64,000 nt of DNA from Aquila chrysaetos chrysaetos (lineage: Eukaryota > Chordata > Aves > Accipitriformes > Accipitridae): assembly GCF_900496995.4 (NCBI RefSeq), contig NC_044012.1, forward strand, positions 25,739,706-25,803,705, read 5' to 3'. Below, in pieces: positions 36,200-47,341 of the stretch (its first letter is position 1; the number at the start of each line of letters is the position of its first letter). Under the pieces are notes generated by a model. That model worked only from the letters and a program-made list of their open reading frames with translations. It was not told the origin of the DNA and ran no database searches. The position numbers and the translations under genes are program-made.

Positions 36200-36856
36200 A
36201 CAATATTCACTCCTGTGCAGGGAATATGTGCCTGGAGTGCCTTAGCAGTCCAAGTGTCGTGACAAAAAATGAACTTTGTTTCAGTCCTTCCTGCAGTTCT
36301 TAAGTGTTTCTGTTTATTTTTTTTTCTTTTTGCAGGACTTTATTCAATGGGTAAGCCACAGAAGTTTTCTATCAGTACAAAGTGATCTAAAAATGGCTTG
36401 AAAATAGTTTTCTGTATTCATACTATTATGTTGAAACATGTTCCATGCACAGATTTGCTTTCAGTTTAATTCTACAACTAAATTAAAAAATTTAAATACC
36501 ATATTATGAGAAAATGAAAATTTTCCAGTGATGAGGAGGAGGTTCCTTTCTGAGCAGGAAATATTTCGAGGGATTTGAAATTGATTCCTGGTTCTCATTG
36601 ACCTGTTTTGTACATTTTCCTTTGAAGGGGTGGTTTCCTGAGCCATTGTTCATAGATGCCATGATGGGATGTAAAGGTTGAATTGAGCATTTTGCTCAGA
36701 TGAGTTCACGGACTCTACTCTCCTTGGCAGAAGAGCTCAATTAAATTATGAAGAAAATGTGGGTTTTTTTCTTAGCTCTAAATACTCTTCTTACCATAAA
36801 AGAACAGTAGCCAAGGGAACAAGGGGAAAGCCCCATGAAAGATAGGAGTAGAATTT
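36200..36856. other. Spacer, no gene seen
   Basis: AT-rich sequence between the end of the inverted repeat and a solo LTR; nothing recognised. Confidence 0.5.
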
Positions 36857-37423
36857 TGTCCTGGTTTCAGCTGGGATAGAGTTGATTGTCTTCCTAGTAG
36901 CTGGTGCAGTGCTATGTTTTGAGTTCAGTATGAGAAGAATGTTGATAACACTGATGTTTTCAGTTGTTGCTAAGTAATGTTTAGTCTAAAGTCAAGGATT
37001 TTTCAGCTTCTCATGCCCAACCAGTGAGAAGGCTGGAAGGGCACAAGAAGTTGGAACGGGACACAGACAGGGCGGCTGACTCAAACTGGCCAACGGGGTA
37101 TTCCATACCATGTGACGTCACATCTAGTATAGAAGCTGGGGGGGGGTGGGGGATCGCCGCTCGGGGATTAACCTGGCATCGATCGGCGGGTGGTGAGCAA
37201 TTGAACTGTGCATCATTTGTATATTCCAATACTTTTATTATTACTGGTGTCATTTTATTAGTGTTATCATTATTAGTTTCTTCTTTTCCGTTCTATTAAA
37301 CCATTCTTATCTCAACCCACGAGTTTTACTTCTTTTCCTGATTTTCTCCCCCATCCTACTTGGCGGGGGAGTGAGTGAGCGGCTGCGTGGTGCTTAGCTG
37401 CTGGCTGGGGTTAAACCATGACA
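36857..37423 (+). mobile_element. Solo LTR, same family as 24315-24900
   Basis: It begins TGTCCTGGTTTCAGC and ends TTAAACCATGACA. The flanks AATTT (36852-36856) and GATTT (37424-37428) differ at one base, consistent with a decayed 5-bp target duplication. It aligns along its length with 24315-24900 but has many substitutions and a G-run near 37139, so the two are independent insertions. No coding part remains. Confidence 0.88.
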
Positions 37424-37980
37424 GATTTCTGCAGTGTTTATGAACTGCTTTGTCTGCCAGTGATGGGGATAGAAACCTGATACCAAAAGCTGCACTTCAC
37501 AATCTGTAAGACTGTTAACAGTCACACTTAAAGTTAAGCCACACTTAAATGCAGTGGGGGGAAGCAGAAATCTGATTGTTTTATACAGCAGAACTTTAAT
37601 AAGAATGAAAGATAGAGGAAAACAACACAAACCTTTCCTTCATTGACAGAGATTAAAATCTCCACATTTCTTAAATTAGTCCATGACAAATATCTTCAAC
37701 CCGCATAAAGCGAGAATTAAGACAGGAAGAATGTAGATGATTAATCCAAAGAAACAGTAGATTAAAACTTTCAGGATATAAACGAGGGATGCTCCTGCTA
37801 AATTTAGCATGGCCCACAGCTGCTGTGGAGGAACTGGCTGTACTGGCGTGAGGAGTATGGGCTGCAGTACCTGCTGCTGAGCACGAAAAAGGCTGAAATC
37901 CCATAGCCAAGAGAGGCCCTGGAGTCATACAGGTAACTGAAGGGGTTACCCAATTCAAGGTATTTCCTAGAAGCAAAAGA
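37424..37980. other. Spacer, no gene seen
   Basis: Nothing recognisable lies between the LTR and the scale-like gene block, which begins abruptly at 37981. Confidence 0.45.
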
Positions 37981-38276
37981 GCAGCGGGACCTGGCGGAGC
38001 TGCTGCCGCTCCCGGGCTAAGAAGACCAGGCAAGGGAGCACTGCCAGCGCCTGTCCTGCCTTCTGCCCTTTCCCCAGCTCCTGCAAGGCCCACCAAAAGG
38101 CTCTCTCTCCCCTGCCTGCTGCCTGCATCCTCCCTCTCCCAACACCACCCACCCTCCCCTTGCCCAGGCATCCGAGGACCAGTATTTGCCCTCCCACAGC
38201 TGCCGGGAACCCACCCACAGGGTCTTCCCAGCATGGGACGTGGAGGGAGGGAGACATGACTCGAATGCAGGAAACC

Positions 38277-38282
38277 TTTATT
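38277..38282 (-). terminator. Polyadenylation signal of the scale-like gene outside the array
   Basis: TTTATT on plus is AATAAA on minus, in the same CACAATAAAGGTTTCC context as the plus-strand array genes (46188). Confidence 0.75.
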
Positions 38283-38699
38283 GTGCCCAGAGGAGCAGGA
38301 GAGACTGTCAGAGAGACGGTGGGCAAGACCCAGAGAGGCCGGTTGCCACGTGTTGGGGGAAGCAGAGGGATCTTCTCCAGGGCATCGCTTCTCGCTCCAG
38401 ATGCCCCCTTGGCGCGGCATCCCAGATCCCGAGGACTTGGCCCGTCAGCCTCGCAGGGCCTTTCGGGTCCACCTCCTGCCCCATGCGACAGCTGGGACGA
38501 GACGGGAGGGGAGGAGAGCAGAGGGCAGGAGGAGAGGGCAGGGAAGGACTGAGGGTGGGTGGCACTGCTGGCTGCCCAGGCGCTGGCTGGGGCTGGCGAT
38601 GCTCAGCTCTCCTCAGTGCCCTGTGCCCGCCAGCTCAGCCCTGCTTGGGTGGTGGTGTTGGCGTTTGGGCTGGGGGCAGCGCCTGGGGCTGAGCTGGGT

Positions 38700-39065
38700 C
38701 TAGCAGGGCCCACAGGTGTCCCACAGCTTCTTGCTGTAGCGGGGCAAGGCACAAGGGCTGCAGGCGGGAGAAGCGTAGGGTCTGCCAAAGGTGCAGAGGC
38801 CCCCCGAGCCCAGGGTGGCGCCGGCGCCGTAGAGGCCTCCCAGCCCCAGGTTGCCCCCAAAGGCGGGTGCTCCGGAGGAGCCCACCACGGCTTGCTGGGG
38901 GAAGGAGCTGAGGATGGGGCCGGGGAAGGTGACGACGACGGGGGGCGGCTGGATGAAGGCCGTCGAGTCGGGGCACTGCCGGGCGCACAGCTCGTTGCAG
39001 CTCTCAGCGACGGGCTGGGGGACGGCGACGCCGGTTTTCGGTGGGCACAGGTCATAGCAAGACAT
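38700..39065 (-). CDS. Scale-like beta-keratin, 121 residues (outside the array)
   Basis: The ATG at 39065 opens a 121-residue frame identical in protein to all nine array genes. Cys 3, 7, 23, 27 and 31 lie in the N-terminal part, where the family NEPC reads NELC. The core, residues ~38-62, contains [20 protein letters not shown], with Phe after Thr as in scale rather than feather keratins. A short Gly-rich segment (70-90) lacks the long Gly/Tyr repeats of typical scale keratins. The tail has Cys 91, 102, 105, 118 and 121 and ends DTCGPC. One silent change (TAT for TAC at Tyr 4) separates it from the array. Its own promoter (TATAAG at 39873) and a likely acceptor at 39112 are unlike those in the array, so its expression may differ. 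Confidence 0.9.
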   Translation of the reverse strand: MSCYDLCPPKTGVAVPQPVAESCNELCARQCPDSTAFIQPPPVVVTFPGPILSSFPQQAVVGSSGAPAFGGNLGLGGLYGAGATLGSGGLCTFGRPYASPACSPCALPRYSKKLWDTCGPC

Positions 39066-39809
39066 CTTGTAGAGTTGGAGATGGGTTTGTTACAGACAGA
39101 GATGGAAAATACTAAAAACAAGGCAAAGGGCTTATGAGATATATTTCAAAATGCTGATATGAGAGAAAGTACTATGATGTGTTATCCTGCTCTATAGCTT
39201 ATGTTTCATGTGCAGCCTTGATCAACTTAACTAACACTAGCTGAGCACCTGGATCCAAAGTTTCTGACTGTATAAGACCACCCCACAAATCACCAGACCC
39301 TACAGATGGGTCTTTGTTTTGGACTCGCATGGATGTGTCTGACACTTCTTGCAAACACACACCCTGAAGAACAGCGTAGTAACCTCAGTGTCATTTACCA
39401 CAGAGTTCCCCCAAGTGGGTAAAGCGCTCCAAATTAGATGTGGCTTTGCTTGAAATAAGAGAATTTATTTATGTCTCTCAGAATGCAGCTGAACACAGTT
39501 GAAAAGGTGGCCATCTATTGCATTTATCTTAAATTTTATAAAATATGAAAATCATTATCTGAAGTAACAGTATTTTAATCTGTGATTTTTAAGTTTCTAA
39601 ATGGCTAAGAACACTCAAATTATTTTCTCATAGTTTCTGCAGTCACACCCAGCCTCCCAAATCCTGCATTTACTCGTGCTTTTGCTAAGAGTAGTTACAG
39701 ACAGAAAGTATCTAATGCTTCTCAAAATCTGAGCATACCTGTAGGAGTCTTCTACTCTGATTTAGGTTCTGATTAAGTAAATAGAAAGAAATCAAAAAAT
39801 CATACTCAC

Positions 39810-39880
39810 TAAGCTCAGCAAGGCGAATAAGCCGAAAGATGTGTCTGGATGAACTCAGGGCCTGGAGCTTATACAGAGTT
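39810..39880 (-). promoter_or_regulatory. Likely promoter and exon 1 of the 38700-39065 gene
   Basis: On the minus strand TATAAGC (39873-39867) is followed by a short exon ending CTTGCTGAGCTTA at 39810 and a GTGAGTATG donor. Spacing fits the family plan of a short non-coding exon 1. The TATA box is imperfect and the assignment is inferred from position only. Confidence 0.5.
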
Positions 39881-39899
39881 TCTCAGCATTCCTAAGGGG

Positions 39900-42800
39900 T
39901 TGGAATCTCGCTTGGTGCTGGGGGTTGCATTTGGCTGCCAAACAGGAATTGTTTAACAGCTTTGAGTGATGAAAGTTTTGTGTTTATGATTTTATTCAAA
40001 TTCTTGCACCGTGTGATGTCCATGTTACACCATCATGATTTCTTTAATCTTAGGTCTTAATTGGCTAGTGTAATTCCTGGTATCATTATAGTGACCTCAC
40101 TGGAATTACCACGTGCATTAAGCTGACTCAGCATGATACTTCTTCCTTTACAAAGTTGTCATAAGCTTGTCTGCTCAGAGATTTTGTAAGACTCATCTTT
40201 GGCTGATTTATTTTTCCTTAAAAGCCCTTTAACATTTTTCCTTAACAGCCCTTTAAATTTGCCTGGTAAGTTAATTGGAGACAGAGTGTAGCTTATCCCA
40301 GCACTACCCAGGAATTTGTCTTTTCCTTTCCTAACATAAATAGACCTCATTGATCTAAGATGGATTTCAAGTGGCCATGAATATCAGCTGAGATCATACA
40401 ATACACATGACAATTCCCCAACAGCTTTCCATTGAGAGGAAGTCTTTTCAGTTGCAACTCAATCCTACATAAAAATTATTTTGTTTCACTAGAAGAGTTC
40501 AAGTGGGAATTGAAATTCAGCTTTAAAGAGGCCCATGGTTCTGCTGACAGTGATTTGAGCTAGGAAGTCAAAGAAATCACCATCAAGAAATGTATGAAGT
40601 CCCACCCCTGCCCATGATCCAGCAAAACAAGTACAATTTTGAGGAAAAATCAAAGCAGCAGATAAAGGTATTTTTGTTAGATGTTGTGAGCGTTAACTCT
40701 TATCAGGTATGTTCTGGGGCTTCTTGAGAAAAAGGTACGTTATAATGATTTCACAAACATTCATTAGTTGGTGTTCAACCCAGCTAATGTTTGGTGTTGT
40801 GTTAATGTATGAAAATGTGTGAGTGATTTAGAAGCTTCAGTGTGACACAATCACATTTGCTTTAATGTACAGGAAACAAGGTGGTGCACACCATTACTTT
40901 AATTACATAATGATTTGTGCTATTGGAAGTCATGGGTCAATGTTAAGGTTGCTCTTATTTTCTTTCATTAAAAAAAAATCCTTTCAACATTCTTGATCAA
41001 AATCTCTGTTAGTATGTCACATTTGCTATATATCAGGTGAAAATATGTAGTTATTTCAAACTATACTTTCTAGAAAAAATGCTACATACATTTGTGATTA
41101 TTTTACCCCTTTTCTGTGCTTTTTCAGAGGACAGTCAGTATCTTTTATTCCAACTCTTAAGTTTTTACCCATGTCCAAGGCATTTTACAGACCCTTCTCT
41201 TTGTCATCCCTGAGAAGACCCCCAGAGCTGAAATATCTGGTCTTAATTCCTGCAACGCCTAAGCTGAATATTTCTTGTTGTGATACAGCTTTACCCTGAT
41301 CTTTTCCTTTTCTCTTCAGCTGATAAAGGAATTGTGTTTAGATTTCTGGTTTGGGTTTTTTTTCTGACGTATTGTTGCAGTTTGGGAGGAGTTGTGGCTG
41401 GGAAGGTAAGTGGAAATAACAGCTGGCTAAAGTGACTGTTTCCCCAACAAAAACTGCCCTGCATTTATTGCAGGGGAAGAAAAAAACCACTCTCTAGGCA
41501 TAGAAAGTGAATTACTGCAATCCACACCTCCCAGCTTGGGGGTGACTTCTTTACCTAGATTTATATTTTACCGCAAAGTCTGCAAGTCAAAGCAAGTTGT
41601 GCATCATTACTCGGTCTCAGGACAACAAACCCTCTCCACATCAAAGGCCTCTGTTTCCTCTCTCCACTTGGTAGCATTACTTTGTATTTAATAACATTGT
41701 GATTTAAATGCTCTCCAAATTACAAAATGTCTTTGGGGGGTTCCCGTGGGAAAAAAAGTGCTTATTGCAGATTTTCTCAAGCAGCTCAGGAGCAAAGGGT
41801 ATCAAAGCACCGTAGAAACACTGACTAATGATTTATGCATGCTGTTTTGTTGTTACAATGTGACTTACATGTCCCAATGGTGAATAATAACATCAGTCTA
41901 AACAGGGAGACACTGTCAGTCATATCACTACCCTAATCAGGTGGTTGTTCATAGCCGCTGGGGCTGGCCAGCTCTGTCCCTGCCCTACTTTCCCTTCTGT
42001 GTCATCCAGAGTAGTCTGCTCCTTTCACAGAGTGTCTACCACTGTCTTCAGCAGGAACCTGGTGGACTGTGATAAAAACCTCCTGTTCTTTCCAGTGTCT
42101 CTCTAGAAATTTAAGCAACCAGAAAGGGTGAAGTTGAAAAGCTGGATGTTAAAGACAGGAGATTAAGAGAGCTGAAAAGTGGTATTTTCCAAATTAATCA
42201 TAATTTCTGCATTTTAAATGAGAGACAGGAGTATGTCACTGATTTGAAGATATATTAGTGTCTCAAAGTACCTCTTAAAACTAAGGAAGTGTGACAAAAT
42301 TGACCATAGGACAGAATTTAGAATATATTTTCATGGAAGATAAAGAAAGTGAAAGTTTTATACCATAACAGTAACAGCATCAACCAGAGAAAATCTGTTA
42401 TGTATTTTAAAAATGTATTGATAATCATATGCTAATGAATATCAAATAAGCAGAAGAAACAAGAAAAAAACTTATGGGAGATAGGTGCAGGAGAAAATTT
42501 CTGAAGTTAAATAAAAAACTTAACAGAAAGGAAATATGTACAGGATGGAAAGAACCATTTTTAATCTTTCAATCTGTTGCTTTCTCTACTAATTGGCCAT
42601 GAATGAAAAATACAGCTCAAAATAATCAATAATAGAAAAAAGATAATAAGAAGAAATGTACTATATCATTGGAAGTAAACAGAGAAAATGGACCATGCCA
42701 GTGGAGTACAACACCATCTGTATTATGAATAGGAATAAAGTCAGGTGAACACTCAACAAAGTTTAGAACAAAAAAAGGTTTGAAAACCACTACAGGTTTC

Positions 42801-43181
42801 GTGCATAAAAGATTTATTGGGAAAAACAAGTTGAATAAATCAGACGATAAAAAAAAAAGGTAAGTGGAAGAAAAAGAAATGAAAAATGAAGCTAAATATT
42901 TCTGATCAGAGTAGTCAAGATAGATAAACCTTAAACAACAACTAAATGAATACAATACTTTACATGAGGATCACAAAATAAACACTAAAGATAATAAGAG
43001 TGAAAGAACCCTGACAATAAAAAGCATACAAAACAGCACGTAAGGGAAGAGGCCTGTGAAACTGGAGAGAAAATAGAAGATTAAGAACAGCAAAACAAAA
43101 AGAATTTGAGAAAATATTAAAGGCTGCAACATTTAGGATGACTAGATTCTTCTAAGCTTCTCCAATTCTGACAGATATGAA
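39900..43181. other. AT-rich spacer before the array, no gene seen
   Basis: No keratin exon, RNA gene or transposon was recognised. A 24-base direct duplication lies at 40211-40258. TTTATT at 42813-42818 could serve as a cryptic minus-strand polyadenylation signal for the first array gene. The spacer ends at a sharp junction at 43182. Confidence 0.5.
40211..40258. repeat. 24-base tandem duplication
   Basis: Two adjacent copies of TTTTTCCTTAAxAGCCCTTT with a four-base tail differ at two positions. Confidence 0.85.
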
Positions 43182-43197
43182 GGCTCTGGGGCTGGGT

Positions 43198-43563
43198 CTA
43201 GCAGGGCCCACAGGTGTCCCACAGCTTCTTGCTGTAGCGGGGCAAGGCACAAGGGCTGCAGGCGGGAGAAGCGTAGGGTCTGCCAAAGGTGCAGAGGCCC
43301 CCCGAGCCCAGGGTGGCGCCGGCGCCGTAGAGGCCTCCCAGCCCCAGGTTGCCCCCAAAGGCGGGTGCTCCGGAGGAGCCCACCACGGCTTGCTGGGGGA
43401 AGGAGCTGAGGATGGGGCCGGGGAAGGTGACGACGACGGGGGGCGGCTGGATGAAGGCCGTCGAGTCGGGGCACTGCCGGGCGCACAGCTCGTTGCAGCT
43501 CTCAGCGACGGGCTGGGGGACGGCGACGCCGGTTTTCGGTGGGCACAGGTCGTAGCAAGACAT
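43198..43563 (-). CDS. Scale-like beta-keratin, unit A minus gene
   Basis: The protein is identical to 38700-39065. The start is the ATG at 43563, 21 bases into exon 2 (exon 2 begins at 43584; acceptor GTTTCAG). The intron is 43585-44001 (417 bp) and exon 1 ends at 44002 with GGAACAGG and a GTAGGT donor. Longer open frames across the intron are accidental in this GC-rich DNA. The array border at 43182 falls 16 bases after the stop codon, so this copy has lost the 3'UTR and the AATAAA that the other minus genes carry about 280 bases downstream. The nearest substitute lies in foreign AT-rich DNA at 42813. Confidence 0.88.
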   Translation of the reverse strand: MSCYDLCPPKTGVAVPQPVAESCNELCARQCPDSTAFIQPPPVVVTFPGPILSSFPQQAVVGSSGAPAFGGNLGLGGLYGAGATLGSGGLCTFGRPYASPACSPCALPRYSKKLWDTCGPC

Positions 43564-44061
43564 CTTTGCGCGAGAGAGCTGAGCCTGAAACACACGGGAC
43601 CCAAGGACAGGCGTCATGAGCGAGGAGGAGATCCCGTGGCCGAGCAGTGCCCTGTTCCCAGGGCTGCCCTGGAGCTGGAGGGGCCAGAGCCGCCACCTTG
43701 CCCGCACTGCCTGCCGCTTGCTCTTTGCCCAGCCAGCCCCCCTCAGCGCCCTGCTCTCCGCACCCCTTGCCTTGCCCTCTCTGCACACAGAGGGCACGCA
43801 AGCCCTCCCCGAGAGCCTGCGCAAGGCCTGGCTCTGCGCGTCTGGGCCACGGGGCTCCTTCCTCCTCCCTCCGCCACTCCGCCCGCCCTGGCCCTCCAAG
43901 CCTGCTGCCAGCACGCCCATGGCCAGCAGTGCTCTCCTGGCCACGGAGTCCCCCCGCCAGCCCCTGCCAGAGGAGGCAGAGAGCTGCAGGCACCCACCTA
44001 CCCTGTTCCTGAGCAGAGCGAGGCAGGAGCGGCGGATGCCAGCGCTTGCCGAGGGCAGCGC

Positions 44062-45214
44062 TTTTATGCCGGGCTGGCGAGTGCGGGGAGGAGCTGGCCG
44101 CGCTGGGGGCACGTGGCCCGCAGCGGCCGAGCCCCTGCCTCCTCCCTGCGTGGCATGGGGCTGTTTTGCTGATGCTGTTTCCTCTCCAGCCCCAACCTGC
44201 TCTATCAGCCCCTGCAATTACCCCGCTTGGATGCTGGCCAGCTGCCACCTAATGGGCCGAATGAGCCCAGCTGTCTTTTCATTATCTCGGTGTGTAAGAG
44301 GGCATGCAGCGTGACAAAGGCTGGCTGCGAGCGCCCTGCGTGCCGTAGCGCTTGCCCAAGGGCTTGGTCTCGGGGCGGCCCCTTGCTTGCTTTGCAGAGC
44401 CACAGGGAAGACCAGGGTCCAGGTGCTGGCCAGGAAGGCGGCCTTGCAAAGGCCTCCCGCATGCCAGGGACCGCATGACGTACGCCGTGTGGCTATTATC
44501 CGCAGAGGCGCGAGGTTACGAAATGCCAAATCAAAGGCACTCCTCTCGGGCACTGCCTGCTCAGCACGATGCATCACTCAGCAGCCCAAAGGAGCCGGTC
44601 TCCATCCACCTGAAGGTGTTAGCCATCGACCTCTGCAACTCTGGGGGAGAAAAACCCCTCGTGCTCTTCCCTGAGGTGCATGGTGCAAGGAGCACAGACC
44701 CCACCTGGGCCCACATGGCACAGGCTCGTGCCAGCCCTCCCCCAGCCCCTCGCAAGTGTCCCGGGAGCCCCATTGCTGGGGGACGGTGCTGGGCCGGGGC
44801 TGCCCTTGGGGTGCTGGGGAGATGGGAACTCTGCCTGGTGGCACGACCGCAGCAGCCCCCGGCTGGCTTGGCCCCGCTGGCGCTCGCGGTGTCTCTCCTC
44901 CCAGCAGAGCCTGGCTGCGGGCACAGGGCAGACATGTCTTCCCCGGGCAGAGCACAAGGCAGGCAGCGGGGAGCTGCAGAAGCACAGCCCTCTCCTGCTG
45001 TGCGCAGACCCCAGCAGGGAGATGCCTGCTATCATTTAGCCCTCGAACCAGAAAGGGGAGGAAAGCCTCGGAAGTGGCAGGTGCTGGCCTGGCGAGGGGA
45101 TGCTGACTCAGGGAGGGGCAGGAGCTGGACAGCCCCATCATCATTGGCAGGAGGGAGTGCCGCCTCTGCAGACTGGCCCAGGTGGTGCTGAGCAATGGCA
45201 GGGCTGCTATAAAA
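44062..45214. promoter_or_regulatory. Divergent promoter region, unit A
   Basis: The minus gene has CATAAAA (44068-44062, minus strand) and the plus gene TATAAAA (45208-45214), 1.15 kb apart and facing away from each other. Exon 1 of the minus gene ends at 44002 and exon 1 of the plus gene at 45275. The two halves do not resemble each other. Shared control of both genes is plausible from the layout but is not shown. Confidence 0.75.
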
Positions 45215-45404
45215 GCTCTGCCTCTGCCAGGCTCCCCCAAGCACTGCTCTGGCCGCCTTAGCCTCTGGGAACAGGGTAAGTCTGTGAGCGCTTCTCCTCC
45301 TGGCCCCCTGCTCCGGCCCCGGCCCCTCCGCCTCGGGCGCTCGCCTCTGCTGCTCTCTTGCAATCTCTGCCTTCTTGCAGAGCACCGTCCCATCCCGCGC
45401 AAAG

Positions 45405-45770
45405 ATGTCTTGCTACGACCTGTGCCCACCGAAAACCGGCGTCGCCGTCCCCCAGCCCGTCGCTGAGAGCTGCAACGAGCTGTGCGCCCGGCAGTGCCCC
45501 GACTCGACGGCCTTCATCCAGCCGCCCCCCGTCGTCGTCACCTTCCCCGGCCCCATCCTCAGCTCCTTCCCCCAGCAAGCCGTGGTGGGCTCCTCCGGAG
45601 CACCCGCCTTTGGGGGCAACCTGGGGCTGGGAGGCCTCTACGGCGCCGGCGCCACCCTGGGCTCGGGGGGCCTCTGCACCTTTGGCAGACCCTACGCTTC
45701 TCCCGCCTGCAGCCCTTGTGCCTTGCCCCGCTACAGCAAGAAGCTGTGGGACACCTGTGGGCCCTGCTAG
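45405..45770 (+). CDS. Scale-like beta-keratin, unit A plus gene
   Basis: It encodes the same 121-residue protein as its divergent partner. Exon 1 ends GGAACAGG at 45275 (GTAAGT donor), the intron is only 105 bp (45276-45380), and exon 2 adds 24 bases of leader before the ATG in GCAAAG-ATG. An in-frame upstream [10 protein letters not shown] arises from an alternative start inside the intron and is not expected in the spliced mRNA. The leader shares only about 11 bases with that of the minus gene and the 3'UTR shares about 10, although the coding parts are the same. Confidence 0.93.
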   Translation: MSCYDLCPPKTGVAVPQPVAESCNELCARQCPDSTAFIQPPPVVVTFPGPILSSFPQQAVVGSSGAPAFGGNLGLGGLYGAGATLGSGGLCTFGRPYASPACSPCALPRYSKKLWDTCGPC

Positions 45771-46187
45771 ACCCAGCTCAGCCCCAGGCGCTGCCCCCAG
45801 CCCAAATGCCAACACCACCACCCAAGCAGGGCTGAGCTGGCGGGCACGGGGCACTGAGGAGAGCTGAGCATCGCCAGCCCCAGCCAGCGCCTGGGCAGCC
45901 GGCAGTGCCACCCACCCTCAGTCCTTCCCTGCCCTCTCCTCCTGCCCTCTGCTCTCCTCCCCTCCCGTCTCGTCCCAGCTGTCGCACGGGGCAGGAGGTG
46001 GACCCGAAAGGCCCTGCGAGGCTGACGGGCCAAGTCCTCGGGATCTGGGATGCCGCGCCAAGGGGGCATCTGGAGCGAGAAGCGATGCCCTGGAGAAGAT
46101 CCCTCTGCTTCCCCCAACACGTGGCAACCGGCCTCTCTGGGTCTTGCCCACCGTCTCTCTGACAGTCTCTCCTGCTCCTCTGGGCAC

Positions 46188-46193
46188 AATAAA
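46188..46193 (+). terminator. Polyadenylation signal, unit A plus gene
   Basis: CACAATAAAGG lies 418 bases after the stop codon. Confidence 0.8.
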
Positions 46194-46582
46194 GGTTTCC
46201 TGCATTCGAGTCATGTCTCCCTCCCTCCACGTCCCATGCTGGGAAGACCCTGTGGGTGGGTTCCCGGCAGCTGTGGGAGGGCAAATACTGGTCCTCGGAT
46301 GCCTGGGCAAGGGGAGGGTGGGTGGTGTTGGGAGAGGGAGGATGCAGGCAGCAGGCAGGGGAGAGAGAGCCTTTTGGTGGGCCTTGCAGGAGCTGGGGAA
46401 AGGGCAGAAGGCAGGACAGGCGCTGGCAGTGCTCCCTTGCCTGGTCTTCTCAGCCCGGGAGCGGCAGCAGCTCCGCCAGGTCCCGCTGCCCCGCAGAAGC
46501 AGGGCAGCATCTCCGGGCGTCTGCACAGAGGAGGCTGGAGGAGAGCCAGTGTTAAACCCCGTGCCTGGGAAATGGCCGTCGA

Positions 46583-47290
46583 CTGCTGGAGAGCAGCTTG
46601 TCAGGAAAGGCCGTGGGGGTGCTGGTGGACGCCGAGCTGAGCATGAGCCGGCAACGTGCGCTGGGGCAAAGGCAGCCAGCGGTGTCCTGGGCTGCATGCG
46701 GAGGAGGTGGAGGGAGGGGATCCTTGGCCTCCACTCAGCACTGGCGAGGCCACCCCTGGGCTGCTGTGTCCAGTGCTGGGCTCCCCAGCACGGCAGAGAT
46801 GTGGGGCTACTGGAGAGAGTCCAGCAAAGTGCCGCACACAGCTGCCGGAGGGACAGGGAGCACGTGTCCTCCGGGGAGAGCCTCAGAGAGATGGGACTGT
46901 TCCTCTTGGTGCTGAGGAGGCTCGGGGTGGGGTGGGGGGAGTGTCTCACCAATGTGCACGCATGGCTGAAGGGAAGGCATCAAGAAGATGGAGCCAGGCT
47001 CTTTTCAGAGGTGTCCAGCGCCAGGACAAGAGACAATGGGCACCAGCTGAAAGACAGGAGGCTCCGCCTCAACATCCCAAAGCACTTTCTCCACTGTGAG
47101 GGTGGACGAGCCCTGGCACAAGTTGGCCCGGGAGGTTGTGGAGTCTGCGTCCTTGGAGACGTGCAAAAGCCGTGTGGCCACGGCGCTGGGCAGCCGGCTC
47201 GGGGTGAGCCTGCTTGAGGGGGCAGCATGACAAGATGCCCTGCAAAGGCTCCTGCCACAGCAGTCAGGCTGTGTTTTCTGTGATTTTGCG
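46583..47290 (+). mobile_element. CR1 LINE fragment, unit A
   Basis: The strand carries the 3' end of CR1: a reverse-transcriptase tail that would read GVLVDAELSMSRQ, the CTACTGGAGAGAGTCCAGC block, the GCCAGGCTCTTTTCAG block, and a worn 3' terminus ending TTCTGTGATTTTGCG. It lies between the convergent 3' ends of two keratin genes. The frame is broken. Confidence 0.9.
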
Positions 47291-47341
47291 TCTGCGGCAG
47301 AGAACCGAGGAGCACCGCGTGTGTTGGTCTGTGCTGGGGGT

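Larger units (their letters stand above)
37981..39068 (-). repeat. 1088-bp dispersed copy of the array's exon 2 plus 3' flank
   Basis: The reverse complement matches 45402-46489 at exactly the same length, with about six substitutions seen. The match starts three bases before the ATG and ends in the 3' flank at GTCCCGCTGC. Intron, exon 1 and promoter are unrelated to those in the array. Confidence 0.88.

Noticed and set aside
43198-44217. A 339-residue N-terminally extended form of the minus-type keratin
   Set aside because: The extension reads through the acceptor GTTTCAG, the intron and exon 1; every sister gene starts at MSCYDLC, and the family has a non-coding exon 1.
46144-47217. A 357-codon plus-strand frame through the 3' flank and CR1
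   Set aside because: It begins inside the 3'UTR of a keratin gene and continues into a decayed LINE; its CR1-like residues reflect the transposon.
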